Source: Burkholderiales bacterium
GTDB lineage: Bacteria; Pseudomonadota; Gammaproteobacteria; Burkholderiales; Burkholderiaceae_C
DNA length: 64,000 bases
Direction of reading: 5' to 3'
NCBI GenBank assembly: GCA_028868825.1
Contig: JAGWTU010000009.1
Span: 79,295-143,294, forward strand
Shown here: in pieces, positions 51,525 through 63,138 of the stretch
How positions within the stretch are numbered: the stretch's first letter is position 1
Layout of the letters: each line of letters opens with the position of its first letter
Made by a program: the position numbers and the translations under genes
Notes under the pieces: model-generated
The model's database searches: none
What the model was told of the DNA's origin: nothing
Seen by the model: only the letters and a program-made list of their open reading frames with translations

Positions 51525-52834
51525 TGCTGCAATTGGAATTGGCCGAAACAGGAGACGTTATTGTCGTGCAGCGGGTAGGTCAGACCCGCGCTGCCGCTGG
51601 CGCTGCGCCGCATGGTGGCGTAATCGCAGCCCAAATTCACGCTCCGCAGCGGTGCCCAGCGCACGCCGACCGACAGCGTGGTCGTCTGGTCCTTGCCCGC
51701 GGCGCTGGAGTCGGGCTGAATATTCGAGCCGCTCTGGAAGAGATTCGTCAATTTGCGGTTGACGGCCTGGACTGCCGCGGTGAAGCCGGTCTTCGCGCCG
51801 AGCTGGTAGTCGCCCTGCAGACGCAGCGTGTCGTAGGTCTGGCTGTAGGCCGAGACGCCCTGGACGTTGACGATCTGGAACTGCGTCCAGTCGATCGTCG
51901 GCACCGACACGCTGTAGGAGTTCTGCCCCGTATCGTGCGAGTAGCGCGTCGTCACCCGCGTCTTGTAGCTCGGCTGCCAGACCCAGTTCAGGTGCACCGT
52001 CGCGCCGGAGAAGTTGCGCGGCGCGTTGAGGTCGTAGCGCGTGTCCTGGTAGCCCAGATGCGCCTCGAGGCTGCTCGCCGCGGTGGGCTGGTATTGCAGG
52101 CTGAGGTCGATGCTGGGCTGGGTGTAGCGGTCGCGATCGAAGCTGCCGTCGCTGCGCTGGTAGTAGTTCGGGTAGACCGCCAGCGCATCGGCGAGCGTGA
52201 CGCCGATGGCCGTCGCCGACGACGGGCTCCAGCGCAGCCCGATGCCGACGTTGTCGTACCAGTAGTTCAGCGCCTGCACATTGGCCTGCTGCAGCGAATT
52301 GCCGACCTGCCGATGGCCGGCGTTGACGACCAGGCTCCAGCGCGAGGCGAGCCCGGCGGCGATCGTCGCGTTGAAACCCTGGGTGTTCTGCAGATTGCGC
52401 GCGCCGATGAAGCCGACGCCGTAGCCGACGTTGAAGGCGAACAGCGCGCGGCTGGCATTCAGGCTCAGCGACCCCGAGAGGTGCTCGGCCGCCGTCCAGT
52501 CCAGGCCGACGACGGCGTTGTAGCCGGTGTTGTCGTAGGCGCTGTTGTGGCGGTAGCGCGTGTCGCTGACCGAGGCGTTGCCGTAGTAATGCTGGCGGCC
52601 GTAGGACTTGTCGAAGCCGCCCAGCAGTTGCGCCGCGGTGACGTCGTCGGCGCGCGCGAAACCGCTCGGTGCGACGCCGCCGTCGCCGAGCAGCAGCAGG
52701 TTCGAGTCGTGCGTGTACGACAGGCCGGCGGCCAGCACGTAGGGCGACGATTCGGCGTGGGCGGCGCCGGCGACCAGCGCCGCGGCGGCCAGGGCGATGC
52801 GCGTGGCGCGCGCACCGTTGCGGAGGGTGGGCAT
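51521..52834 (-). CDS. EpsL-like outer-membrane beta-barrel protein
   Basis: A 437-residue exported protein. The signal ends in VAGAAHA before ESSPYVLAAG. The mature protein has about 16-18 amphipathic beta strands (for example LSYTHDSNLLLLGD and TRVTTRYSHDTGQNSY) and ends FGQFQLQQ, aromatic-rich as in barrels. It fits the EpsL/putative beta-barrel porin family of exosortase EPS operons, likely the outer-membrane part for polymer secretion or sorting. It lies between epsB and galE in the reverse operon. Confidence 0.82.
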   Translation of the reverse strand: MPTLRNGARATRIALAAAALVAGAAHAESSPYVLAAGLSYTHDSNLLLLGDGGVAPSGFARADDVTAAQLLGGFDKSYGRQHYYGNASVSDTRYRHNSAYDNTGYNAVVGLDWTAAEHLSGSLSLNASRALFAFNVGYGVGFIGARNLQNTQGFNATIAAGLASRWSLVVNAGHRQVGNSLQQANVQALNYWYDNVGIGLRWSPSSATAIGVTLADALAVYPNYYQRSDGSFDRDRYTQPSIDLSLQYQPTAASSLEAHLGYQDTRYDLNAPRNFSGATVHLNWVWQPSYKTRVTTRYSHDTGQNSYSVSVPTIDWTQFQIVNVQGVSAYSQTYDTLRLQGDYQLGAKTGFTAAVQAVNRKLTNLFQSGSNIQPDSSAAGKDQTTTLSVGVRWAPLRSVNLGCDYATMRRSASGSAGLTYPLHDNNVSCFGQFQLQQ

Positions 52835-52859
52835 CTCGTGACGACTCCCGATGTCTGGT

Positions 52860-54254
<1,395 letters not shown>

Positions 54255-54436
54255 CGGCGATGGGCAACGGGTGCTGGACGGCGGCCTCGCGCCAGCCCGA
54301 CGGAGGTCGGGCCGCCGCCGAGGGCGGGTTGCCCGTGGGGCAAGCCGGCCATTCTCGCCCATCGCCACTGACCCTTTGTGATGCTGCGGAACCCGTGTGC
54401 CACGGCGCCGCGCGGGGCACTGCCTACAATCGCGCA
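54255..54436. promoter_or_regulatory. Divergent region between epsB and ubiJ
   Basis: This 182-bp gap must carry the promoter of the reverse EPS operon and of ubiJ. The ubiJ -10-like TACAAT lies at 54425-54430. For epsB a TGGCAC element is visible on the reverse strand (54402-54397), but the matching -12 element of a sigma-54 promoter is two bases out of place, so it is not a secure promoter. Confidence 0.35.
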
Positions 54437-54979
54437 ATGCTTCACGATCTGCAGGCGCTGGTCGCCCCCGCCCTGGCCGAGCGCCTGACCCTGGTCATCA
54501 ACCATGTGCTGGCTGCCGAGCCGGTGGCCACCGAACGCCTGCGTCCGCACGCCGGGCGCGAACTGGCGCTGCAGATCGAGCGCTGGCCCTCGCTGCTGCC
54601 GCCGCCGCCCCGGCTGGCCTGGCGCGTCACGCCGGCCGGCATGCTCGAATGGAGCGGCATCGACGGTGGCGCCGCGCCCGACCTCGCCGTGCATCTCGAC
54701 GCCGCGAATCCGGCGCTGCTGGTGGCGCGGGCCATCGGCGGCGAGCCGCCGGCGGTGCAGATCGACGGCGACGCGCAGCTCGCCGCCGACGTCGGCTGGC
54801 TGATCCAGAACCTGCGCTGGGACGTCGCCGCCGACCTCGAGCGCCTGTTCGGCCCCGGCGTCGCGCAGACGGTGCACCGCATCGGCTCGGCCCTGGCGGC
54901 GGCGCTGCGCTCGGCGTTGAACCTCGCGTCCAAGGGCACCGGCGCGTTCGGCGAGCGCCTGCGCGCGCGCAATCCTTGA
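54437..54979 (+). CDS. ubiJ: Ubiquinone biosynthesis accessory factor UbiJ (SCP2 domain)
   Basis: A 180-residue SCP2-like lipid-binding protein that supports ubiquinone assembly. It has the SCP2 core [20 protein letters not shown] and [24 protein letters not shown]. It overlaps ubiB by TTGA, the usual pairing. The ATG is only six bases past the -10-like TACAAT, so the mRNA may be leaderless. Confidence 0.88.
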   Translation: MLHDLQALVAPALAERLTLVINHVLAAEPVATERLRPHAGRELALQIERWPSLLPPPPRLAWRVTPAGMLEWSGIDGGAAPDLAVHLDAANPALLVARAIGGEPPAVQIDGDAQLAADVGWLIQNLRWDVAADLERLFGPGVAQTVHRIGSALAAALRSALNLASKGTGAFGERLRARNP

Positions 54980-56538
54980 TCCACTTCGGCCGTCTCGTCA
55001 CGATCGTCGTCACGGTCCTGCGGTTCGGGCTCGACGAGGTCGCGCTGTCGTCGTTCCGGCAGCGCTCGGTGCGCGCCTTCGTGCGCCTGGTGACGATCGG
55101 GCGCCGCCTCGACGCGCCGCGCGGCGAGCGCCTGCGCCTGGGCCTGGAGCGGCTGGGGCCGATCTTCGTCAAGTTCGGCCAGGTGCTCTCGACGCGGCGC
55201 GACCTCATGCCGCTGGACGTCGCCGACGAACTCGCCAGGCTGCAGGACCGCGTGCCGCCGATCCCGGCGGCACAGGCGCGCGCGCTCGTCGAGAAGGCCT
55301 ACGGCAAACCGCTCGAGCAGGTGTTCGCGAGCTTCGACGCCGAGCCGGTGGCCAGCGCGTCGATCGCCCAGGTGCATTTCGCGGTGCTGCCGAGCGGGCG
55401 CGAGGTCGCCGTGAAGGTGCTGCGCCCGGGCATGCTCGAGGTCATCGACCAGGACCTGACGCTGCTGCACCTGCTGGCGCGCTGGGTCGAGCGGTTCTCG
55501 GCCGACGGCAAGCGGCTCAAGCCGCGCGAGGTCGTCGCCGAGTTCGACGGCTATCTGCACGACGAGCTCGACCTCGTGCGCGAGGCCGCCAACGCGGCGC
55601 AGTTGCGGCGCAACATGGACGGCCTCAACCTCGTCCTCGTGCCCGAGATGGTGTGGGAGCTGTGCACGCCCACGGTGATGGTGATGGAGCGCATGCACGG
55701 CGTGCCGATCAGCCAGATCGAGCGCCTGCGCGAGGCCGGCGTCGACATCCCAAAGCTCGCCCGCGACGGCGTCACGATCTTCTTCACCCAGGTCTTCCGC
55801 GACGGCTTCTTCCACGCCGACATGCACCCGGGCAACATCCAGGTGAGCCTGGATCCGAAGACCTTCGGGCGCTACATCGCGCTCGACTTCGGCATCATCG
55901 GCACGCTCACCGAAAGCGACAAGGAGTACCTCGCGTACAACTTCATCGCCTTCTTCAGGCGCGACTACAAGCGCGTCGCCGAGCTGCATGTCGAGAGCGG
56001 CTGGGTGCCGCCGGACACCCGCATCGACGCGCTCGAGGGCGCGATCCGCGCCGTCTGCGAACCGCATTTCGACCGCCCGCTCAAGGACATCTCGCTAGGC
56101 CAGGTGCTGATGCGGCTGTTCCAGACCTCGCGCCGCTTCAACGTCGAGATCCAGCCCCAGCTCGTGCTGCTGCAGAAGACGCTGCTCAACATCGAGGGGC
56201 TGGGGCGTCAGCTCGACCCCGAGCTCGACCTCTGGGTCACCGCCAAGCCCTTCCTCGAGCGCTGGATGAACGAGCAGATCGGCTGGCGCGGCCTCGTCGA
56301 GCGCATGCAGCACGAGGCGCCGCGCTTCGCGCAGCTGCTGCCCGAGCTGCCGCGGCTGCTGCACGGCGCGCTGCACCGCCGCGCGCACCCTTCGCAAGGC
56401 ACCGAGGCGCTGCAGATGCTGCTGGTCGAGCAGCGCCGCACGAACCGCCTTTTGCAGACGCTGCTGTGGCTGGTCCTGGGCTTCGTCGCCGGGCTGATCG
56501 TGATGCGCGGCTTGCTGCCGGCCCTGTCTTCGGGGTAA
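54976..56538 (+). CDS. ubiB: Ubiquinone biosynthesis regulatory ATPase/kinase-like UbiB
   Basis: A 520-residue ABC1/ADCK-type protein needed for ubiquinone synthesis. It has the KxGQ motif in [13 protein letters not shown], the Ala-rich loop [26 protein letters not shown] and LDFG. Two C-terminal transmembrane helices lie in [26 protein letters not shown]. The TTG start overlaps the ubiJ TGA; the first residues [11 protein letters not shown] match the family. Confidence 0.95.
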   Translation: MIHFGRLVTIVVTVLRFGLDEVALSSFRQRSVRAFVRLVTIGRRLDAPRGERLRLGLERLGPIFVKFGQVLSTRRDLMPLDVADELARLQDRVPPIPAAQARALVEKAYGKPLEQVFASFDAEPVASASIAQVHFAVLPSGREVAVKVLRPGMLEVIDQDLTLLHLLARWVERFSADGKRLKPREVVAEFDGYLHDELDLVREAANAAQLRRNMDGLNLVLVPEMVWELCTPTVMVMERMHGVPISQIERLREAGVDIPKLARDGVTIFFTQVFRDGFFHADMHPGNIQVSLDPKTFGRYIALDFGIIGTLTESDKEYLAYNFIAFFRRDYKRVAELHVESGWVPPDTRIDALEGAIRAVCEPHFDRPLKDISLGQVLMRLFQTSRRFNVEIQPQLVLLQKTLLNIEGLGRQLDPELDLWVTAKPFLERWMNEQIGWRGLVERMQHEAPRFAQLLPELPRLLHGALHRRAHPSQGTEALQMLLVEQRRTNRLLQTLLWLVLGFVAGLIVMRGLLPALSSG

Positions 56539-56541
56539 CCC

Positions 56542-56547
56542 TATAAT
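56542..56547 (+). promoter_or_regulatory. Consensus -10 before the FmdB-type gene
   Basis: TATAAT lies 27 bp upstream of the ATG at 56575, overlapping the region just after the ubiB stop. A -35 at normal spacing is not evident. Confidence 0.45.
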
Positions 56548-56574
56548 TTCGCCTTTCGAATCAACCATTTAGCC

Positions 56575-56958
56575 ATGCCTATCTACGCCTACCGCTGTGC
56601 CGGCTGCGGCCATGCGCAGGACGTTCTGCAGAAGATCTCGGACCCGGTGCTCACCGTCTGCCCGGCCTGCGGCGCCGCGACCTACCAGAAGCAGGTCACC
56701 GCCGCGGGCTTCCAGCTCAAGGGCTCGGGCTGGTACGTGACCGATTTCCGCGGCGGCAACAACGCGCCGGCGAAGACCGAGGGCAAGGGCGAAGCGACCG
56801 AAGCGGGCGCGGCGGCCGACAAGCCGGCCGAGAAGTCAGCCGACAAGACCGCCGAGAAGACCGTCGACAAGGCTGCCGACAAGACCGCCGCCAAGACCAC
56901 GACGGCGGCCGCAGCGCCGGCACCGGCGAGCCCGGCGCCGCCGGCCTCGAGCGACTGA
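56575..56958 (+). CDS. FmdB-family zinc-ribbon protein
   Basis: A 127-residue protein. Residues 1-45 form the FmdB/CxxC zinc ribbon (MPIYAYRCAGCG and VCPACG), followed by GSGWYVTDF. Residues 81-108 are seven tandem tetrapeptides of the form x-(D/E/A)-K-x, then an Ala/Pro-rich tail. Putative regulatory or metal-binding role; the family function is unknown. It stands between ubiB and a DUF502 gene, as usual in Burkholderiales. Confidence 0.9.
   Translation: MPIYAYRCAGCGHAQDVLQKISDPVLTVCPACGAATYQKQVTAAGFQLKGSGWYVTDFRGGNNAPAKTEGKGEATEAGAAADKPAEKSADKTAEKTVDKAADKTAAKTTTAAAAPAPASPAPPASSD
56815..56898 (+). repeat. Seven 12-bp coding repeats (Lys-rich tetrapeptides)
   Basis: Seven imperfect 12-base units encode ADKP, AEKS, ADKT, AEKT, VDKA, ADKT and AAKT in the FmdB-like tail. 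Copy number may vary between strains. Confidence 0.75.
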
Positions 56959-56967
56959 ACGCCGCCC

Positions 56968-57615
56968 GTGAAGAAATATCTCGTCGCCGGCTTGCTGGTG
57001 TGGTTGCCGCTGGCGATCACGATCTGGGTGCTCTCGTGGGTGCTCGGGTCGCTCGACGGCGTCTTCGCCTGGCTGCTCTCGGCGACGCAGGCCGTGCTGC
57101 CCGAATCGGCGCGCGCCGGCATCGAGACGCTGCGCCATGTGCCGGGGCTGGGCGTCGTCACGATGCTGCTGCTGCTGCTGGCCACCGGCGTCTTCGCGGC
57201 GAATTTCGTCGGCCAGTGGTGGCTGCGCCAATGGGACCTGCTGATGGGCAAGATCCCCATCGTCAAGTCGATCTACAGCTCGGTCAAGCAGGTCTCGGAC
57301 ACGCTGTTCTCGAGCAACGGCAATGCCTTCCGCGAGGCCGTGCTCGTGCAGTACCCGCGCCAGGGCAGCTGGACCATCGCGTTCGTCACCGGCCGTCCCG
57401 GCGGCGAGGTCGCCCAGCAGCTGGGGCCCGATTACATCAGCGTCTACGTGCCGACGACGCCGAATCCGACCTCGGGCTTCTTCCTGATGATGCGGCGCGA
57501 CGAGGTCGTGCGGCTGACGATGAGCGTCGACGAGGCGCTCAAGTACGTCATCTCGATGGGCGTCGTCGGGCCCGAGGCGATCACACAGCCGATCGCGCTC
57601 GACGCCCGAAATTGA
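56968..57615 (+). CDS. DUF502 membrane protein
   Basis: A 215-residue protein with two N-terminal transmembrane helices ([39 protein letters not shown]) and the DUF502 core [18 protein letters not shown], then [14 protein letters not shown]. Function unknown. The GTG start is 9 bp after the FmdB-like gene; the gene set FmdB-DUF502-aspS is conserved in relatives. Confidence 0.9.
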   Translation: MKKYLVAGLLVWLPLAITIWVLSWVLGSLDGVFAWLLSATQAVLPESARAGIETLRHVPGLGVVTMLLLLLATGVFAANFVGQWWLRQWDLLMGKIPIVKSIYSSVKQVSDTLFSSNGNAFREAVLVQYPRQGSWTIAFVTGRPGGEVAQQLGPDYISVYVPTTPNPTSGFFLMMRRDEVVRLTMSVDEALKYVISMGVVGPEAITQPIALDARN

Positions 57616-57724
57616 CCGGGTTGGTCCGGCCCGGCAGCCGGCCAGCCCTGACGCGCCCGACCACCCTCGGGCCCGCAACAGCGCCGCGACGCAAGAGAAT
57701 CCCAGAATCGTTTGGAGTGTGATG

Positions 57725-59515
57725 ATGAGAACCACCTACTGTGGCCTGGTCAGCGAAAAGCTGATGGACCAGACCGTGACCTTGATGGGCTGGGCCCATC
57801 GCCGCCGCGACCATGGCGGCGTCATCTTCATCGACCTGCGCGACCGCGAAGGCCTGGTGCAGATCGTCTGCGACCCCGACCGCGCCGCGATGTTCGAGGT
57901 CGCCGAGGGCGTGCGCAACGAGTTCTGCCTGAAGGTCGTCGGCCGCGTGCGCGCGCGCCCGGCCGGCACCGAGAACCAGGCGCTCACCAGCGGCAAGATC
58001 GAGGTGCTGTGCCATGAGCTCGAGGTGCTGAACCCGAGCGTGACGCCGCCGTTCCCGCTCGACGACGAGAACCTCAGCGAGACGGTGCGTCTGACGCACC
58101 GCGTGCTCGACCTGCGCCGGCCGCAGATGCAGAAGAACCTGATGCTGCGCTACCGCGTCGCCATCGAGGTGCGCAAGTTCCTCGACGAGCAGGGCTTCAT
58201 CGACATCGAGACGCCGATGCTGACGAAGAGCACGCCCGAGGGCGCGCGCGACTACCTCGTGCCCAGCCGCGTCCACGACGGCCATTTCTTCGCGCTGCCG
58301 CAGAGCCCGCAGCTGTTCAAGCAGCTGCTGATGGTGGCCGGTTTCGACCGCTACTACCAGATCACCAAGTGCTTCCGCGACGAGGACCTCCGCGCCGACC
58401 GCCAGCCCGAGTTCACGCAGATCGACATCGAGACCTCGTTCCTCGACGAGCACGAGATCCGCGCCATCACCGAGGCGATGATCCGCACCGTGTTCCGCAA
58501 GACGATGGGCATCGAGCTGCCGGTCTACGCCGAGATGACCTACGGCGACGCGATGTTCCGCTACGGCTCGGACAAGCCCGACCTGCGCGTCAGGCTCGAG
58601 TTCACCGAGCTCACCGACCTGATGAAGACGGTGGACTTCAAGGTCTTCGCCGGCGCGGCGACGATGGCCGGCGGCCGCGTGGCGGCGCTGCGCATCCCCG
58701 GCGGCGGCGAGATGAGCCGCGGCGAGATCGACGGCTACACCGAGTTCGTCAAGATCTACGGCGCCAAGGGCCTGGCCTACATCAAGGTCAACGACGCCGG
58801 CAAGGGCCGCGAGGGGCTGCAGAGCCCGATCGTGAAGAACCTGCACGACGCCGCGCTGGCCGAGATCATCGCCCGCACCGGCGCCTGCAACGGCGACCTG
58901 ATCTTCTTCGGCGCCGACAAGGCCAAGGTCGTCAACGACGCGCTCGGCGCGCTGCGGCTGAAGGTCGGTCTCAGCGAATTCGGCCGCAGCCATGGCCTGT
59001 TCGAGGACAAGTGGGCGCCGCTGTGGGTCGTCGACTTCCCGATGTTCGAGGCCGACGAGGAGAACGGGCGCTGGAACGCCGTCCACCATCCGTTCACGGC
59101 GCCCAAGGACGGTCACGAGGAGCTGATGAAGACCGACCCCGGCGCCTGCCTGGCCAAGGCCTACGACATGGTGCTCAACGGCTGGGAGATCGGCGGCGGC
59201 TCGGTGCGTATCCACCGCGCCGACGTGCAGGCCAAGGTCTTCGAGGCGCTGAACATCACGCCCGAGCAGCAGCGGCTGAAATTCGGCTTCCTGCTCGACG
59301 CGCTGCAGTACGGCGCGCCGCCGCATGGCGGCCTGGCCTTCGGCCTGGACCGCATCGCGACGCTGCTGACCGGCGCCGAGAGCATCCGCGACGTCATCGC
59401 GTTCCCGAAGACGCAGCGCGCGCAATGCCTGTTGACCGGCGCGCCGAGCTTCGTCGACGAGGGCCAGCTGCGCGAGCTGCACATCCGGCTGCGCAATCCG
59501 GTACCCGCGTCCTGA
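57725..59515 (+). CDS. aspS: Aspartyl-tRNA synthetase
   Basis: A class II synthetase of about 596 residues that charges tRNA-Asp. It has the N-terminal OB-fold ([24 protein letters not shown]), motif 2 [19 protein letters not shown], the GAD insert in the middle, and motif 3 [14 protein letters not shown]. Starts at 57719 (GTG), 57722 and 57725 are all in frame; the last gives the best distance from GGAG. Length is normal for the bacterial type. Confidence 0.97.
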   Translation: MRTTYCGLVSEKLMDQTVTLMGWAHRRRDHGGVIFIDLRDREGLVQIVCDPDRAAMFEVAEGVRNEFCLKVVGRVRARPAGTENQALTSGKIEVLCHELEVLNPSVTPPFPLDDENLSETVRLTHRVLDLRRPQMQKNLMLRYRVAIEVRKFLDEQGFIDIETPMLTKSTPEGARDYLVPSRVHDGHFFALPQSPQLFKQLLMVAGFDRYYQITKCFRDEDLRADRQPEFTQIDIETSFLDEHEIRAITEAMIRTVFRKTMGIELPVYAEMTYGDAMFRYGSDKPDLRVRLEFTELTDLMKTVDFKVFAGAATMAGGRVAALRIPGGGEMSRGEIDGYTEFVKIYGAKGLAYIKVNDAGKGREGLQSPIVKNLHDAALAEIIARTGACNGDLIFFGADKAKVVNDALGALRLKVGLSEFGRSHGLFEDKWAPLWVVDFPMFEADEENGRWNAVHHPFTAPKDGHEELMKTDPGACLAKAYDMVLNGWEIGGGSVRIHRADVQAKVFEALNITPEQQRLKFGFLLDALQYGAPPHGGLAFGLDRIATLLTGAESIRDVIAFPKTQRAQCLLTGAPSFVDEGQLRELHIRLRNPVPAS

Positions 59516-59585
59516 CCCTGGGCTAGCATGGGCGGGTGCCCTGCCTGACGGCGGGGTTGGAGGCGCCGCGGCGCCGTGGAGCCCG

Positions 59586-60044
59586 ATGGCTGAGACCCGC
59601 CCCTACAAGATCCCGCGCTCGGTGCTGGTGGTGATCCACACCCCGGCACTCGAGGTGCTGATGATCGAGCGCGCCGACGACCCCGGCAGCTGGCAGAGCG
59701 TGACCGGCTCGCTCGACCATCCCGACGAGGCGCTGGCGCAGACGGCGCGGCGCGAGGTCGCCGAGGAGACCGGCATCACCGGCGGCGCGCTGCGCGACTG
59801 GCAGCAGCATTACGACTACGAGATCTACGCGCGCTACCGCCACCGCTACGCGCCGGGCGTGACGCACAACACCGAGCATGTGTTCAGCCTGTGCGTCGAG
59901 GCCGGCACGCCGGTGACGCTGAACCCGCGCGAGCATCTGGCCTGGCGCTGGCTGCCCTGGGCCGAGGCCGCCGAGCTGTGCTTCTCGCCGAGCAACGCGC
60001 GCGCCATCCGCCGCCTGCCCGAGGTCACGGCGGCGCCGCCATGA
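59586..60044 (+). CDS. nudB: Dihydroneopterin triphosphate pyrophosphatase (Nudix)
   Basis: A 152-residue Nudix enzyme for folate synthesis. The Nudix box is GSLDHPDEALAQTARREVAEETGI-like at residues 46-69, with both catalytic Glu pairs present. KIPRSVLVVIHT is the NudB-type start. It follows aspS as in E. coli-like orders. The stop overlaps the next ATG. Confidence 0.92.
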   Translation: MAETRPYKIPRSVLVVIHTPALEVLMIERADDPGSWQSVTGSLDHPDEALAQTARREVAEETGITGGALRDWQQHYDYEIYARYRHRYAPGVTHNTEHVFSLCVEAGTPVTLNPREHLAWRWLPWAEAAELCFSPSNARAIRRLPEVTAAPP

Positions 60045-60850
60045 ACCGACTCAACCAGATGCAGTCGACGCTGCTGCCGCCGTACACCGGCATCGAATGC
60101 CTGCGCGTGGCGACCTACAACATCCACAAGGGCGTGCGCGGCATCGGCCCGCGCAAGCGGCTGGAGATCCACAACCTGGGCCTGGCCGTCGAGGCGCTCG
60201 ACGCCGACCTCGTGTTCCTGCAGGAGGTGCGGCTCTTCCACACGCGGCAGGCGCGCCAGTTCGACCGCACCTCGTTCGGCTGGCCGGCGCAGGGCCAGGC
60301 CGAATTCCTCGCCCCGCAGGGCTACGAGGTGGCCTACCGCACGAACGCCGTGACGCGCCACGGCGAGCACGGCAACGCGCTGCTTTCGCGCTGGCCGATG
60401 GGCGATGTCGGCCACCAGGACGTCAGCGACCACCCGTTCGAGCAGCGCGGCCTGCTGCATGTGCCGGTGACCTGGAACGGCAGCCCGGTGCATGCCGTGG
60501 TCGTGCATTTCGGCCTCGTCCACAGCAGCCGCGTGCGCCAGGTGCAGCGGCTGGCGCGCTTCATCCGCGACGAGGTGCCGCCGGGCGAGATGCTCGTCGT
60601 CGCCGGCGATTTCAACGACTGGGGCGAGCGCCTGGACGAGCCGATGGCCGAGCTCGGCCTGACGCGCGCCCACGACGCCGACCGCGAGCGCGGCGCGCGG
60701 CCGACCTTCCCGTCGCTGGTGCCGGTGTTCGCGCTCGACCGCTTCTACCTGCGCGGCCTCGCGTGCCGCCACACCATGGTGCCGCGCGGCCTGGCCTGGG
60801 CGCGCATGTCCGACCACCTGCCGCTGGTCGCCGAACTGCATCCCGTCTGA
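60041..60850 (+). CDS. Endonuclease/exonuclease/phosphatase family protein (YbhP-like)
   Basis: A 269-residue EEP-fold hydrolase. It has RVATYNIHKGVRG, FLQEVR with the metal-binding Glu, GNALLSRWP, VVAGDFNDW and the terminal SDHLPLVAEL, all catalytic regions of the fold. In many proteobacteria this gene pairs with a cardiolipin synthase (ybhP-clsB), as here (TGATG overlap). The substrate is probably a phospholipid- or phosphate-ester-type molecule. Confidence 0.88.
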   Translation: MNRLNQMQSTLLPPYTGIECLRVATYNIHKGVRGIGPRKRLEIHNLGLAVEALDADLVFLQEVRLFHTRQARQFDRTSFGWPAQGQAEFLAPQGYEVAYRTNAVTRHGEHGNALLSRWPMGDVGHQDVSDHPFEQRGLLHVPVTWNGSPVHAVVVHFGLVHSSRVRQVQRLARFIRDEVPPGEMLVVAGDFNDWGERLDEPMAELGLTRAHDADRERGARPTFPSLVPVFALDRFYLRGLACRHTMVPRGLAWARMSDHLPLVAELHPV

Positions 60851-62130
60851 TGCCGGCGCCGACCGAAGCGCCGCGATGGCGCCGCTGGGCCGCGCAGCCG
60901 GCGCCGCGCTGGCTGGGCGGCAACCGGGTCGAGCTGCTGCAGGGCGGCGACGAGATGTTCCCGCGCATGGTCGCGGCCATCGACGCCGCGGCCAGCGAGG
61001 TCTGGCTCGCGACCTACATCTACACCGACGATCCCTCGACCATCGCCGTGGCCGATGCGCTCGACCGCGCGGCGCGGCGCGGCGTCGCGGTGAAGGTCGT
61101 CGTCGACGGCTTCGGCTCGCGGCCGACGCTGCCCTGGTTGCGCCGGCGCTGCGCGGCCAGCGGCGTGCAGCTCGAAGTCTTCCGTCCGATCGAGCGCTGG
61201 TATGCCTGGCTGCAGCCCGGGCAGCTGCGGCGACTGCACCAGAAGCTCTGCGTCTGCGACCGCAGCCTGGCCTTCGTCGGCGGCATCAACCTGATCGACG
61301 ACCGCCACGACCTCGGCCATGGCTGGGCCGAGGCGCCGCGGCTCGATTTCGCGGTCGCGCTCGAGGGCCCGCTGGCGGCCTCGGTGCAGGTCGCGGCGAG
61401 CGCGATCTGGGTGCGCTCGCACCTGCTGCGCGCCTGGTCCGCCGAGATGCGCGAGCTCGCGCGCAGCGAACGCCCGCTGACGCGCGCTCGCTCGCTCGTG
61501 CGGCGGCTGCGCAGCGCGGGCTCGCTGCCCGGCCCCGACGCGGCGCCCGCGCAGCCGATGCGCGCGGCGCTGCTCGTGCGCGACAACCTGCGCCAGCGCC
61601 GCACCATCGAACGCAGCTACATCGCGGCGATCCAGGCGGCGCAGCATCGCGTCGACCTCGCGGTGCCGTATTTCTACCCCGGCCGCCTGTTCCGCCGCGC
61701 GCTGCGCCGCGCCGCGCGTCGAGGCGTCGAGGTGCGGCTGCTGCTGCAGGGCAAGATCGACTACCGCTTCGCGGCGCTGGCCGCGCAGGCGCTCTACGAC
61801 GAGCTGTGCGCGCAGGGCGTGCGCATCTACGAATACACCCCCGCCTTCCTGCACGCCAAGGTCGCCGTCGTCGACGGCCGCTGGGCGACGGTCGGCAGCT
61901 CGAACATCGACCCGATGTCGCTGCTGCTGAACCTGGAGGCGAACGTCGTCGTCGAGGACGCCGGCTTCGCCGCCGAACTCCAGCGCCGGCTCGAAGCCGC
62001 GTTCGCGGCCTCGGCCGAGGTCAGCGGACGCGCGCAGCGCAGTGGCTGGCGCGGCTGGCTCCAGCGCGGGTTCGTCGCCTGGGTGGCGGCGGTCTACCTG
62101 CGCATGGCTGGCGTTACCGGCAGGTACTGA
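60850..62130 (+). CDS. clsB: Cardiolipin synthase B-like phospholipase D protein
   Basis: A 426-residue PLD-superfamily protein with two HKD motifs: HQKLCVCDRSLAFVGG and HAKVAVVDGRWATVGSSN. It likely transfers phosphatidyl groups to make cardiolipin at the inner membrane. There is no long N-terminal membrane domain, as in ClsB; the C-terminus has a weak hydrophobic segment. It is coupled to the EEP gene. Confidence 0.9.
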   Translation: MPAPTEAPRWRRWAAQPAPRWLGGNRVELLQGGDEMFPRMVAAIDAAASEVWLATYIYTDDPSTIAVADALDRAARRGVAVKVVVDGFGSRPTLPWLRRRCAASGVQLEVFRPIERWYAWLQPGQLRRLHQKLCVCDRSLAFVGGINLIDDRHDLGHGWAEAPRLDFAVALEGPLAASVQVAASAIWVRSHLLRAWSAEMRELARSERPLTRARSLVRRLRSAGSLPGPDAAPAQPMRAALLVRDNLRQRRTIERSYIAAIQAAQHRVDLAVPYFYPGRLFRRALRRAARRGVEVRLLLQGKIDYRFAALAAQALYDELCAQGVRIYEYTPAFLHAKVAVVDGRWATVGSSNIDPMSLLLNLEANVVVEDAGFAAELQRRLEAAFAASAEVSGRAQRSGWRGWLQRGFVAWVAAVYLRMAGVTGRY

Positions 62131-62135
62131 AGCGT

Positions 62136-62600
62136 TCAGTCCTGCTTCAGCTCACCCACGAGTTGCACGTCGAGATGCGGCTCCTGCGTCTTCTCGTCGG
62201 TGCGGCGCTCGACGAAGATGCGCCGCGGGTCGAAGCCGTGCTCCGAGAGGTAGCGGCGCACGGTCGCCAGCCGGGCCTGGGTGAGGTCGTTGTCCTTGTG
62301 CGTGCCGCCGTCGATCGTCCAGGGGCCGCTGGGCACGACGAGAACGACCTCGACGCGCATGTCCTGGGCCTCGGCGATCAGCGCGTCGATGCGCGCCTTG
62401 GCCGCCGCCGTCAGCTGGTCGCCGGTGAACAGGCCGTGCGCGGGCAGCGATGCCGAGCGGTTGTGGTCGCGGTCGTTGCTCGATTTCGACGCCGGCAGCG
62501 GCGGCACCGGCTGGTCGCCGGGTGCGGCCCAGGCCGCGGCGCCGGCGCCCAGGGCTGCCGCGACCAGGGTCGCGATCGATGCGGTCCGGATGGCTTTCAT
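62136..62600 (-). CDS. Small exported OmpA-like protein
   Basis: A 154-residue protein with a signal peptide (MKAIRTASIATLVAAALGAG, cleaved after AAWA). The rest resembles a reduced OmpA-C/MotB peptidoglycan-binding fold: LTAAAKARIDALIAEAQDMRVEVVLVV, then QARLATVRRYLSEHGFDPRRIFVE. The peptidoglycan-contact Asp/Arg pair is not clearly conserved, so binding is uncertain. It converges on clsB with a five-base gap. The ATG at 62600 is preceded by GGGGTGA. Confidence 0.7.
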   Translation of the reverse strand: MKAIRTASIATLVAAALGAGAAAWAAPGDQPVPPLPASKSSNDRDHNRSASLPAHGLFTGDQLTAAAKARIDALIAEAQDMRVEVVLVVPSGPWTIDGGTHKDNDLTQARLATVRRYLSEHGFDPRRIFVERRTDEKTQEPHLDVQLVGELKQD

Positions 62601-62690
62601 GTGCAGTTCACCCCTCGTTCTCCATCTTCGCATTGTGGCGTGTCGGGCTGACCGGGGTCGGGCCGCCGCCGGCTTACCATCGCCGCCGCG

Positions 62691-63050
62691 ATGAACGCCC
62701 CAGACCCCGAACCCGTGCATGTCGCCTGCCTGTGTGCCGCCTGGTGCCGCACCTGCGACAGCTATGCCGCCGTGTTCGAGGCCGTGCTGGCGCCGTTGCG
62801 CGCCGGCCGGCCGCGGCTGCGGATGCATTGGATCGACATCGAGGACGAGGCCGATCTCGTCGGCGACTACGACGTCGAGACCTTCCCGACCCTCGTCGTC
62901 ACCGACGCGCGCGGCGTGCTCTTCGCCGGGCCGCTGACGCCGCAGCCCGAGACGCTGCAGCGCGTGCTCGGCGCCGCGCTGGCCGCGGACCGCGCGACGC
63001 GCCAGCCGCGCGAGGTCGAGGATTTCGCCCGTCGCCTGCGCGCGACCTGA
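62691..63050 (+). CDS. Thioredoxin-fold protein
   Basis: A 119-residue cytoplasmic protein (no signal) with the redox motif WCRTC (C19, C22) and the cis-Pro loop ETFPTLVV. Two further Cys (C13, C15) precede the active site, which is unusual. It likely acts as a thiol reductant. Divergent from the OmpA-like gene across 90 bp; TACCAT near 62675 is a possible -10. Confidence 0.88.
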   Translation: MNAPDPEPVHVACLCAAWCRTCDSYAAVFEAVLAPLRAGRPRLRMHWIDIEDEADLVGDYDVETFPTLVVTDARGVLFAGPLTPQPETLQRVLGAALAADRATRQPREVEDFARRLRAT

Positions 63051-63138
63051 AACCTCGACTCGAGGCTTGGCCCTTGCGATGGGTCAAGCAGCCGTGCGCG
63101 GGCCGGTCGCAACATCGCCGCTGAGGGGGCGACTCCAG

